Of a DNA stretch of 64,000 nt, positions 8,601 to 16,806 are shown piece after piece. Source of the stretch: Tepidanaerobacteraceae bacterium. Lineage in GTDB: Bacteria > Bacillota > Thermosediminibacteria > Thermosediminibacterales > Tepidanaerobacteraceae. The translations under genes were made by a program, and so were the position numbers. The stretch's first letter is position 1. Every line of letters begins with the position of its first letter. The stretch lies in contig JANLFP010000001.1 of NCBI GenBank assembly GCA_024655905.1, forward strand, positions 268,326 through 332,325. Reading direction: 5' to 3'. Below the pieces are notes generated by a model. The model did not search any database, was not told the DNA's origin, and worked only from the letters and a program-made list of their open reading frames with translations.

Positions 8601-11600
8601 GATTTCATGGGCGCCTTCGCTTAAATCTGTCAAGGCAACATTCAGTGAAGACGCATTCTCTCTGCTTTCCCTCAATATGCCATCAAGGTAAAATTCAATA
8701 TCGCAAGATTCTCCGCCGACAATACCGATATTTACATCAGCCGAAGCCGCGTTGATAAGCGTTGTCTTCTCTGTTAATGTTCTTGTTCTTTCCTCAAGCT
8801 TCCATACGCCTGTTACTCCATTCTTTACATACTCAAAATACTGGTAAGGTGTTTCATGAACTTTTTCAGTCTTGCTCCTGTCGGCGGCAACATTTATTGT
8901 CAAGGCAATCTCCGGCAAAACAGGCGTCGGCAAAAAGACCTCCAAACATTCCGATGGCACACTCGTATAATATGTTTCTCCTTGTTTTGCAACCGCTAAA
9001 ACCACAATTCGATAAGTTTTCTCCGGGGCTAGGCCACTCAAAACTGCATGCTGTTCCTGCGATTCTGCGGGTGTGACTTCAAGCATCGGCCCACTTTTAT
9101 CCAGAGTGCCATCTTCGTTTTGCATCATTACAACATAGTGATCCACCTGATCAAAGTTTGGATCAGCAAATTTGATCTTTATTTCCCCATTAGCGCCGGA
9201 TACCAGTTCCGGCTTTCCGGGGGTCGGCGGGACGTTCGGGTAAGTGACATTAATATAACTGTCATGTGCAAGATATTGCGCGCCATATCCCGAATTCTCC
9301 GATTTCAGCACTAAATAGTACTTGCCGGGGAGAAGCCCTTCAGGCATCACAACCTCCGCCTTTCCAGAACTGTAAAGCCCTGTCGCAAGCTCCGTGCCGA
9401 AATAATCCACGCTATTTTTGGCTGCTTCGTCAATCAGCAAGATGCTAACTTGCTCATCAGGCTCCGGATTTGCTACTTTCCATTCTACGCTGTATCTTCC
9501 GCCCCCTTGGTCTGCAAATGCAAATTTTTCTATCTCGGGAATGGGTTCTATTTCCCGAACTGTAACATCGACCATTTTTGATGAACTTATTTTCCACTCA
9601 CCCGCGTTGCTTTCATCAACCGGCACAGATATAACCAGGGTATCCCCGTTCCGATAGGCATTATATCCGTCACCGCTTGCGTCTTCCGGGATAATGCTTA
9701 AAGGATATTCGTTTCCGGAAGGATCATAAAGACTTACTCCGCTGTCATACGGCGTTACTTCCAGAAGCCATTTTTTACCGGCCGTCAATTCTACCGATGT
9801 GTTAAAACCTCCGGGAGGATTTAAAAATTTATCAATTGTGTCGATCGTCTCACCGTTTTCTGTAATGATTCTATACTCCAATTCAAATGGGTCAGAAGAT
9901 TTTATGCGCCATTTCTTGTCCAAGTCATCCTCTCCGACTCGCAAGAGTACATACAGAGCATCTCCTTCCTGCTTCGCATTATCTTGCGTCAGTTGGATCG
10001 GAGCCACGATTTTAAAATCATCGTCTGTCCTTCGCTGGGATCTGTCATAATATACCTGCTCTATAACCGTGTTTTCAACCTCCGCTCCGTGCAGTTCCAG
10101 GGCCACAAGCTGCGGCGCTTTAAACTCAAGGAACTCCTCGTACAATGTGCCGGCTTCAACCGTGGCCTTGATATTGCCCATCAACTCTCCGTAGGAGTTG
10201 TTCACTTCAACATATTCCGCTTTGGGGGCAATTATCTGCCATGTGCCGGTTTCTTCCACATCATGCAGGATAAATAATCTGTTATCATCTTCCTTGAAAT
10301 AGGCGTTCCAGGACGGGGAAGTTTCATCAAAATCAAGCTCGAGAGATTCGCCATTTGGCTTGATGACTTCTATATCCTCACTTACATTTACCGTCTGATC
10401 ATCTGCAAACTTCACTTCCATTACCACCGATGCGTAGTGGTCTATCTTCACCGGATAGCTGTCATATTCTTCAGCATTTTTATATCCTTCGACAATTTCT
10501 GCTAGACCGCCCAGCTCATTTTTATTGATATAGTAAGTCGATACCTTCACATTGTTGCCGGTCACAAGCTGCCAGGCTCCTTTTTGCGGTTTGTCCACGA
10601 TGAAATATAAAACATTGTCTCCTTCATATGCCAGCTTTTCCACAGATTCTTTCATATTGATACCGGCAGGGCTTATGATAGCGATAACATCCGTTGCTCC
10701 TTCAACTTTAAAAAGCAGGCTGCCCCCATTGGCTTGCGCTTCATCGTCCACCTTTATTGAAGTCACATGCGCCGACATACTGCCACTGATCAAGTCCTGC
10801 ATATCCGCATACTGGTCTGCATTGTAAGTTATCACTTGCGCGTCGCCGTCATAAAGCAAATACCATTCACCGGCAACATCTGCATCCACCAAAACACTGA
10901 CGCTTGAGCCATCCTGCGCGCAAACTGCGTTGAAGCCCCCGTTTCCTTCGTCAAATACTAAAGGATACTGGCTTCCATCCGGCCTATACAATCTTGGATT
11001 CGTGTTTTTGCCCAATACCTGGATCAATATTTTCCCGGTGTTCTCCACATGCAGCGTCATTTTACCGGGAGCCTTGGCCAAATTTTGCAGCGCTTGCTTG
11101 TTATCTCCGGATATCTCATATATTTTTACGCTATCCCCGGCGATTTTCCATCCTTCCGTTTCCCCGGAAGCAACCTCAACAATAGCGTACACCTTGTTCA
11201 AATCTTCATACCAAACAGCATTCCATGCATCTTCATAAGGTGCAAATTCCAAAGGATAAGCCCCTCCCAATGGAGTATGGATCTTAATATCCGCCATGTT
11301 TCCAGCTATTTCCAGCATATACCTTCCGGGAGCAGGAAAATCCAGTTCAGTTGATTTTCCGTTTTCCAAAATGTTGTCTACAACATACCGCATATTAGCA
11401 TGTTCAGGTATCTCATAGGCGGTTACATCCGCATATTTATAAACATCCGGCCGTAAATCCTCAGGAATGGCATTAATCCAGTTCCAGTCTATAAATGCCC
11501 ATTCCCCGGTCATATTGACATCCAACACCAGGTAAACCTTGTTTTCTTCCGGTATATACAGGGCATTCCAGTTGGGGTCGTTTTGATCAAAGACCAGCCT

Positions 11601-14600
11601 GAGCGCCGGATCTTCCTGATCTTTTCGGTAGCGGGTATCATAATCAGGAGCCTGCACCACAATATTGTCGCTGACAACTCCATTGAATTCAAACAGCATC
11701 CTGCCCTTTTCGTTGATTTCCAAAGCGACGGAATCCCGGTATTCCTCACAGAATAATTTCTTTTTCACATTGTTAAATGTTTTTTTGGCTACGTCTTTTA
11801 CTTTTTTGGCTGTCTCAATCACTTCTTTCTGCGGCGCGACAATGGCTTTGGCCACGTCTTTGCCAACAACCTTACTCAGTGCCATTTCGGTCACTTTCGT
11901 GCAGACAAGGGCTGTACTTGTGGCAATATCAAAAGCCTTTTCCGTCATTCCAAGAGGAGTGCCGTATTTAATAAAAGTTCCGACGGGATCTTTCATAGCG
12001 TCATTAATAATATTCGTAGCTTTGTTCAATAAATCTTTTACAACCCCGGTAGGATTTTTTACGGCATTATATAAGCTGGTAGAAAGCTTTTCAGCAGCAT
12101 TATATAGACCGGTTGCCACTTCTTTGGGCTTGGGCGGATCAATGTGCGGCTCGAAAATCACCTTGTTGCTTTTAAAATTGTATCCTGCTGTAACCCCTAT
12201 GCCCAGCACGGTACTGGTTGCTTTAACTTCTTCATTGTTTCCGCGCAGGGTCATTTCATTAATTTTAGCCCCGCCCACGGCTTCCAGGAATGACGGCAAC
12301 TTAAAAGGCATAATGGTCTTCAATTCAGCATCAATGTTCTTTTTACCCCATGCGCTTACCTGGACCTTGGTTTTGCCGATAATATCAAGAGGGCTCTTTG
12401 TTTCCCCTTTCAGCTCAAATCCATTTTGCGCATATCCCGGATGCTTAGCTGCATTCCATACCGCCACAAAAGCAATATCTCCCACATCCACCATGCCATA
12501 GATTTTGGCTTGGCCCGAAGCATCCATATGATATTGGGACAAGCCCAGCCTCATATTTTCAATATTGAGAAAATCCCTACCCTGATAGGTCATTTCAAGC
12601 ATGTCCGACATGCTTGATAATGCCACAACAGTAGTTGGCCCGGAACTTCTGTCCGACAAGTTCTCAATTCCACCGCCAAATGAGGTAAATTTCATCATGA
12701 TGGGAGGAACATCCACTTCCAATCCGCTCAAAACAAATTTCACATAATTGACTTTGCCTTTCCTGACGGTAAAAGCCATATCAAACCCATATTCGGTAAT
12801 CCCGCTGATTTTGGCATTGGCAGCGAATGAGTATTCCGGTGTCAAGGTATCAACGCCCGCCTTGAGGCCGGCCGCTTCAAACGGAGGTATGTATATCCCT
12901 TTATTAATTTGAAACACCTTTTTTATCCCGATTCCTCGGGCACCTATGCCGATATCATCGAGGTTGAACCAGTCGCCAACGCTGGTTGATTTATCGATGT
13001 CCAGTCCCACCCAGATATCGCCGTTAACTTTAAATCCATCATTGCTAAAATAAAATTCATTGATTCTGATGGGCATTTTCATGCCTAGCATATCAACTTC
13101 CTGTTTGCCGCCGGAAAGCTTGAATCTAAAACTGCCGGGGTCCAGGTAAAAATCGCCCTCATAAATGGTTACCGTGGATACGATCCCTGTAGAATCCGCC
13201 GTATCCACATAGAACCTTCCTGCCCCCATCAAGCTCCCATGCCCCTTGCGGGTATCTATGGTTAAACTGCTCCCCTTAAATTTTAAATAAGAGTTAAACG
13301 TTACAGCCTGGCCCGTATCATTCAGGGTGTATAAACCCTTTCTCTCAATATCTTCTTCAAATATTCCCTTTATGCTAATCTGCTTTCTTTCAATATCAGG
13401 ATTTTCTGTTGTCAGCACCACTTCTTCCACATTGGGACGCTTATACCTGGAGTCTGCGGTGATTTCATAGGCATTTGCCTTTTTAATCGTTCCAAAATCC
13501 ATGTGCTCGATTATTACGGTGTACGCGCCTTCGCAATTTCCGTCGGCTGCTGGAACCGCCAGAGCCATCAGGTTGTCACTGTAAATTTTTATATTTTCCG
13601 CCGGAACCGCACCCGTCCAGCCTTCTTTAGCGACACTCACGTTTAATTTGCTTTTATCTGCAAAGGCCCTAAATCCCTTGCCGGCAATATAGATCTTTTT
13701 ATCCTCGTCCACATAGATTTTCTCCGGTGTAACCCCATCTATCCGGATATCCACATTTGCATCCATCAAAACCCTGATATCGGGGAAAACCTTGGTTTCC
13801 GACAACCCACCGCTTGAAATGGTTGCTGTAAGTGTTACATACGCGTCCCCGCCGCTTGCCGGCCGCATTACCGCACCGGTAGGTGTAATGACATTTGGAT
13901 TTGAGGATGTCCAGGTAACTGTCGCGCCGTAGGCAGCCCCGTTATCCATAAGCTGTAAGTTTTCTGTTACCGAATCTTCACTATCTCCCGGTGCATAAAT
14001 GATATGAATTGATTCTTTTACCATATTAATAATGGATTCATAAGAGATCTCAAAGTATGCCGTAACTGTTTTATTTTCCGTTACATTGGCATCTACCCTT
14101 GGATTGTCTGTCCTGCCGTCACTCCAGTGGGAAAAAGCATAGCCTGGGTTTGGAACTGCCGTAACAGCCGTTCCGCTGCCGCCGGTTCCCACAACCTGAT
14201 TGGCATTTCCGGAGATTGTTCCGTTGAGTCCAGCTGCGTATGTAAGTGAAAAATTTGTATAAGGCGAACAACGATTTGGATAAGAATTCAAGTCATCCAC
14301 GTTTTTATTTTTTAAAAAACTTCCGTTTGTATATGAAATAATACTGACGTTGTGGTTTACAACATCACCGTGTTTTTTCGGTTCAATCGACACAAAATAA
14401 TTTTGGGATCTATCTCCAAAATATATGAATCCCAAGGGGCCCAAGTACATTATCGAGCCGCTGTTTTGTATCGTTTTTACAAAACTCCCGTCTTTTTCAT
14501 ATAAATTCAGTTTTACCTTTACCGGGTAATCGCCTATGCTTGTGTTTTGATAATTGGGCTCAAACTGCACATAACGGTCTCCACTGGGACCCCAGTCTAC

Positions 14601-14831
14601 TTTTTTCCAGCTTTCATCATCAATATTTCCTTCCAATTTATATTCTGTAGAAGAGAGCTGGCTAAAACTGAAAATCTGTGCATTTCCATACTTGTTGCTG
14701 TAAAAATTATTGCCCGCCGCATAGCTTTTTTGAGGAAAAAACAATAAATTGTTAAAAATTAATGCGAACACCAAAAATAACCCTATAACGGAACTAAGAT
14801 TTTTTTTGTTTCCCCCCGCCAAGACTTTCAT
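5652..14831 (-). CDS. Giant multidomain S-layer-homology surface protein (about 3,059 aa)
   Basis: This is an exported wall-associated protein. It has an N-terminal signal peptide ending near SYAAG and a BACON/Ig-like start. A long beta-rich region lies at about 400-1,050. About seven tandem modules of roughly 100 residues follow (about 1,060-1,760), each with a P-x-G, YPL-F, WNA and GEW pattern. Two fibronectin-III-like domains (about 1,765-1,990) and a cadherin-like beta-sandwich (about 2,190-2,290) come next. Then there are two InlB/Listeria-Bacteroides repeats (GYTFAGWN and GYVFSGWY) around an X2-like domain. Three SLH motifs close the protein (HWSKAAVNDMAARLI, GIIKGYTDGRFRP and AWAYDAVKKA). 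SLH domains bind pyruvylated wall polymer. The ATG at 14831 is chosen because GGAG lies 6 bases upstream; the GTG at 14843 is less likely. The last 690 residues resemble the neighbouring 1,188-residue protein. A structural or adhesive role is inferred. No catalytic motif was recognised. Confidence 0.9.
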   Translation of the reverse strand: MKVLAGGNKKNLSSVIGLFLVFALIFNNLLFFPQKSYAAGNNFYSNKYGNAQIFSFSQLSSTEYKLEGNIDDESWKKVDWGPSGDRYVQFEPNYQNTSIGDYPVKVKLNLYEKDGSFVKTIQNSGSIMYLGPLGFIYFGDRSQNYFVSIEPKKHGDVVNHNVSIISYTNGSFLKNKNVDDLNSYPNRCSPYTNFSLTYAAGLNGTISGNANQVVGTGGSGTAVTAVPNPGYAFSHWSDGRTDNPRVDANVTENKTVTAYFEISYESIINMVKESIHIIYAPGDSEDSVTENLQLMDNGAAYGATVTWTSSNPNVITPTGAVMRPASGGDAYVTLTATISSGGLSETKVFPDIRVLMDANVDIRIDGVTPEKIYVDEDKKIYIAGKGFRAFADKSKLNVSVAKEGWTGAVPAENIKIYSDNLMALAVPAADGNCEGAYTVIIEHMDFGTIKKANAYEITADSRYKRPNVEEVVLTTENPDIERKQISIKGIFEEDIERKGLYTLNDTGQAVTFNSYLKFKGSSLTIDTRKGHGSLMGAGRFYVDTADSTGIVSTVTIYEGDFYLDPGSFRFKLSGGKQEVDMLGMKMPIRINEFYFSNDGFKVNGDIWVGLDIDKSTSVGDWFNLDDIGIGARGIGIKKVFQINKGIYIPPFEAAGLKAGVDTLTPEYSFAANAKISGITEYGFDMAFTVRKGKVNYVKFVLSGLEVDVPPIMMKFTSFGGGIENLSDRSSGPTTVVALSSMSDMLEMTYQGRDFLNIENMRLGLSQYHMDASGQAKIYGMVDVGDIAFVAVWNAAKHPGYAQNGFELKGETKSPLDIIGKTKVQVSAWGKKNIDAELKTIMPFKLPSFLEAVGGAKINEMTLRGNNEEVKATSTVLGIGVTAGYNFKSNKVIFEPHIDPPKPKEVATGLYNAAEKLSTSLYNAVKNPTGVVKDLLNKATNIINDAMKDPVGTFIKYGTPLGMTEKAFDIATSTALVCTKVTEMALSKVVGKDVAKAIVAPQKEVIETAKKVKDVAKKTFNNVKKKLFCEEYRDSVALEINEKGRMLFEFNGVVSDNIVVQAPDYDTRYRKDQEDPALRLVFDQNDPNWNALYIPEENKVYLVLDVNMTGEWAFIDWNWINAIPEDLRPDVYKYADVTAYEIPEHANMRYVVDNILENGKSTELDFPAPGRYMLEIAGNMADIKIHTPLGGAYPLEFAPYEDAWNAVWYEDLNKVYAIVEVASGETEGWKIAGDSVKIYEISGDNKQALQNLAKAPGKMTLHVENTGKILIQVLGKNTNPRLYRPDGSQYPLVFDEGNGGFNAVCAQDGSSVSVLVDADVAGEWYLLYDGDAQVITYNADQYADMQDLISGSMSAHVTSIKVDDEAQANGGSLLFKVEGATDVIAIISPAGINMKESVEKLAYEGDNVLYFIVDKPQKGAWQLVTGNNVKVSTYYINKNELGGLAEIVEGYKNAEEYDSYPVKIDHYASVVMEVKFADDQTVNVSEDIEVIKPNGESLELDFDETSPSWNAYFKEDDNRLFILHDVEETGTWQIIAPKAEYVEVNNSYGELMGNIKATVEAGTLYEEFLEFKAPQLVALELHGAEVENTVIEQVYYDRSQRRTDDDFKIVAPIQLTQDNAKQEGDALYVLLRVGEDDLDKKWRIKSSDPFELEYRIITENGETIDTIDKFLNPPGGFNTSVELTAGKKWLLEVTPYDSGVSLYDPSGNEYPLSIIPEDASGDGYNAYRNGDTLVISVPVDESNAGEWKISSSKMVDVTVREIEPIPEIEKFAFADQGGGRYSVEWKVANPEPDEQVSILLIDEAAKNSVDYFGTELATGLYSSGKAEVVMPEGLLPGKYYLVLKSENSGYGAQYLAHDSYINVTYPNVPPTPGKPELVSGANGEIKIKFADPNFDQVDHYVVMMQNEDGTLDKSGPMLEVTPAESQEQHAVLSGLAPEKTYRIVVLAVAKQGETYYTSVPSECLEVFLPTPVLPEIALTINVAADRSKTEKVHETPYQYFEYVKNGVTGVWKLEERTRTLTEKTTLINAASADVNIGIVGGESCDIEFYLDGILRESRENASSLNVALTDLSEGAHEIVVVAVTEDGTENTLEERLIVDITSPHIGILSPGKDGLVSGDSVDIVGEAEAGSILKINNEEVSIGEDGEFSHHVGGLSYNVTTPLDFELTDQAGNRTEKIMNIMAVENLYLDSSSAGLLSLTTDAGDLSFSPQVFDYTLSVAEAVYSISFTPETQLLTQKIETRLGEEVFEEIPSGSSKQFQLATGSNRIQFRVTSEDGSVVNTYTVIVNRGMADETYSIIYDGNGNNFGSAPIDSNSYKKNDTAIVSGKGSMQKTGYTFAGWNTIKDGTGIWFKEGDTISIGDSNVILYAQWESSGEAYAAAEPDSIRTGNYSRKEFILTIANDYFHKEVQNKDLSLGGVFDGLSVEVMNCTSTTITAAVYETVYGGFDKKGIGEIIISPEVLEKSRLPLIAEITVKGEHTVRFLDDKGNLLKEEDVVHGASATAPAAPEKEGYVFIEWDKAFEHVTSDLTVFPHYEIKAYNVVFNSLGGSEVPVQTVDYGSKASVPQNPSRSGYVFSGWYREQSLMTLFDFSTSITGNLTLYAKWIKKDNPTAEKESSNRKDNQEKTETHATVVINGQKQMTGKEIVRENGSRKEVEITVESLPLIQKIEEMIAAKPEPGQKDLGQSENNVEVPVSAKNASSVAAKLNGEIFDKLSENKFRLSIDTGEIRYIIPAEEINIVNAAKALQTEKERLNDVEIEIRINKIEEAEANEIAERAKLNNCEVIVKPVDFSVTVKTKTQGKEKEYEITRFKRYVQREILLPEGVSPDRITTGAVRNADGTFAHIPTQVLEREGRYYAKLNSLMNSTYVILWNPVEVKAVDSHWSKAAVNDMAARLIVKNPEDFAPDKPITRGEFAEYITKALGIYRTGVAGGQLFADVPENDELADAIAIASEFGIIKGYTDGRFRPQALIAREEAMVMFARAMDIVELQEKDSSRIRKYEDKEQVSAWAYDAVKKALGSSVFNGRSTDTIAPRGAFTCAEAATAVRNLLIEAGLINK

Positions 14832-14913
14832 AGAACGCTCCACTCCTCTTCTTTCTTTTCGTTAATTACTGGTAAGCCGGCTTTTATTTCAGCCTTAGCA
14901 TTCCCGCGATACG

Positions 14914-16707
14914 TTACTCTACTGTATAAGGCTTTTCCAAATTTCCGCATCCCTTCAAACTTCGCAATTTTTTTGCATCCAGCACGACTGCCGGTACCAC
15001 CGCAACTTCGGATTGTGCCGCAAAAGTTGCACTGACATTGCCGTTTTTGTGCAAAAACCTGACTTCCGTAGTCGTAAAATCCAAGGCATTGCGGTCCGTA
15101 TACGGGGTCCTGAGCCAATAATCCACATATTCTGCAGGCTTGTTTGCCCAACCTTTTTTGCATTCCCAGCCCCTGTCCCACACATATTCTTTCAGTTCCT
15201 GCAAAGACAAGAGAAACACCGTATCCGTTATATTCTGATACCGCGCATCGGCATAATTTTGCAAAGCCTCGTTAGGTTTTCCGTACCGGTAACGGTGATC
15301 CTCAACACCCCCGTTTTTTGCCGATTGATCCGCTTCCGCCATGAGCACCCTGTGGGTAATTGGTTTTAGCAATTCCCTTTCCCTTTGGGTAAAGCCGGCC
15401 AAAAATCCCGGCTCCTCATCGTAAGGATTGCTCCCCTTCCACAGGGCATTTGCCTTGGGAGGCTGGGTGGTCCAATTAACCTTCTGATCCGCAGAATTAA
15501 GCCACTCCCGTATATTGGAATTTTCCCATCGGTTGCTGCCCCATTTCTGCCGCTGCAAATCAAGGCTGTAAGTTCCTCCCTGACTCCTTATTATGCCGCT
15601 TTCCGCAGCGTCAAATGCTTTTTTCCCAATGGCATACTCCGACCACAGTAAAGGATTGCCTTCATTGTCGACATTGATGACGCGCCACAATAGCTTTTCT
15701 CCCTTATAAGCGCCAAACAGCACATAATCTCCTTCTCTTAAAGAAATGGCATGTCTTTCCTTTAGCGTGTATGGATCTTCTCTGCTGCCTGTGCCGGAAC
15801 CAATCTCGACTTTGCCAAAATCAACCATAACCGCTGGGGCTACGCCGCCGCTTACGCTGCAGGCAAATGTGTTGCTGATGAGCCCATCTGCCGTGATAAA
15901 CCGCACTCCCTGTCCGGAACCGTTAGCCGGGGTGCGCAGCCATGCATTCCAGTACTGTTCCTCTCCCAATCCGGCAAACTTCAAAGTACTTTTGCTTACA
16001 GCCTGCTCTGTCGGCTTCTTTCTGTATTCCCAGCCTCGATCAGCCACATATTGCTTGACCTCTTTGACCGACAGCAAAAATACCTTGTCCTTTACTATTT
16101 GATACCTTGCATTGTCATAATTTTGAACTGCCTTATCTATTTTCGCTTGATAAATATGCTTCAAACTGCTGCTTTTTGGATCCTTCATCCCATCATCGAG
16201 ATACGACAACAGCACCTTATGCTCGGTTTCTTGAATAAGCTCCTTCTCAAAGCTTGTGAAATTACGGTCGGATAAAAAGCCGCTTTCCGCGTCGTAAGCA
16301 TTGTTTCCATTCCAGAGGTTTTCCCTCGAAGGCGGATTTTGCTTCCACTGGATAACTTGTTCTTCGCTGTTCAGCCACTGCCTGATATTTGAGTATTCCC
16401 AGTTGTTGCTGCCACCCTCCCGTCTGCTTATCTCCCTATGCTTATCTCCTCCTGCATCAAACGGCTTCAAGCTGATGATATATTCTGACCAAAGCAGCAG
16501 CCTGCCATTTTCATCTTTGTCGATTGCCCTCCACAATATGGGTTGCCGGTCATACGAACCAAACAGCACATAATCTCCTGTTTCCACTGTTTTTTGTATG
16601 TCATCGGCTTTAGCTAAATTTCCAAAAAAGCAGCAGCTTATCGCCACAAGGACAATTATTGAACCGGCGGTTCTTCTTATAACCTTTTTCCATTCTGGCA
16701 AAATCAT
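14914..16707 (-). CDS. Secreted protein with two DUF6273-like domains
   Basis: The 597-residue product starts with a signal peptide (a hydrophobic stretch at 14-29, likely cut near AKADD). It then has two copies of one domain, at about 35-295 and 315-597. Each begins with a GDYVLFG-Y-(PIL/KLL)WRVI pattern and continues with LLLWSEY, FDA, NWENSNIREWLNS and a LSLQELKEYVWDRGWE-type segment, ending with WLRTP. This matches what I know of DUF6273, whose function is unknown. There is no SLH domain, so it may be released or held by a neighbour. It sits 71-82 bp upstream of the giant SLH gene and probably belongs to the same surface-protein unit. Confidence 0.8.
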   Translation of the reverse strand: MILPEWKKVIRRTAGSIIVLVAISCCFFGNLAKADDIQKTVETGDYVLFGSYDRQPILWRAIDKDENGRLLLWSEYIISLKPFDAGGDKHREISRREGGSNNWEYSNIRQWLNSEEQVIQWKQNPPSRENLWNGNNAYDAESGFLSDRNFTSFEKELIQETEHKVLLSYLDDGMKDPKSSSLKHIYQAKIDKAVQNYDNARYQIVKDKVFLLSVKEVKQYVADRGWEYRKKPTEQAVSKSTLKFAGLGEEQYWNAWLRTPANGSGQGVRFITADGLISNTFACSVSGGVAPAVMVDFGKVEIGSGTGSREDPYTLKERHAISLREGDYVLFGAYKGEKLLWRVINVDNEGNPLLWSEYAIGKKAFDAAESGIIRSQGGTYSLDLQRQKWGSNRWENSNIREWLNSADQKVNWTTQPPKANALWKGSNPYDEEPGFLAGFTQRERELLKPITHRVLMAEADQSAKNGGVEDHRYRYGKPNEALQNYADARYQNITDTVFLLSLQELKEYVWDRGWECKKGWANKPAEYVDYWLRTPYTDRNALDFTTTEVRFLHKNGNVSATFAAQSEVAVVPAVVLDAKKLRSLKGCGNLEKPYTVE

Positions 16708-16760
16708 CTATCTCCCCCGATCTCATTTTATTAATATTTCAATTTATATGATAAATCTAC

Positions 16761-16801
16761 TTATTCAAGGTAGATAATCAATAATTACCTACCTTGAATA
16801 A
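16761..16801 (-). terminator. Hairpin after the lectin/SLH gene
   Basis: TTATTCAAGGTAG (16761-16773) pairs perfectly with CTACCTTGAATAA (16789-16801) immediately after the stop of the 1,188-residue gene. There is no clear U-tract on either strand. It may be a weak terminator or an mRNA-stabilising hairpin. Confidence 0.5.
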
Positions 16802-16806
16802 TCCCA

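Noticed and set aside
11665..12501. Plus-strand frame of 278 codons
   Set aside because: It is a shadow of the giant SLH gene. Its hydrophobic look is what the antisense of a Lys/Glu-rich stretch often gives.
14828..15181. Minus-strand frame of 117 codons overlapping the DUF6273 gene
   Set aside because: It is a different frame of the same DNA and lacks any domain. The 597-residue frame explains the sequence.
15001..15400. Possible tRNA or other RNA gene in the DUF6273 region
   Set aside because: No cloverleaf or conserved tRNA bases were seen, and the stretch is fully coding.
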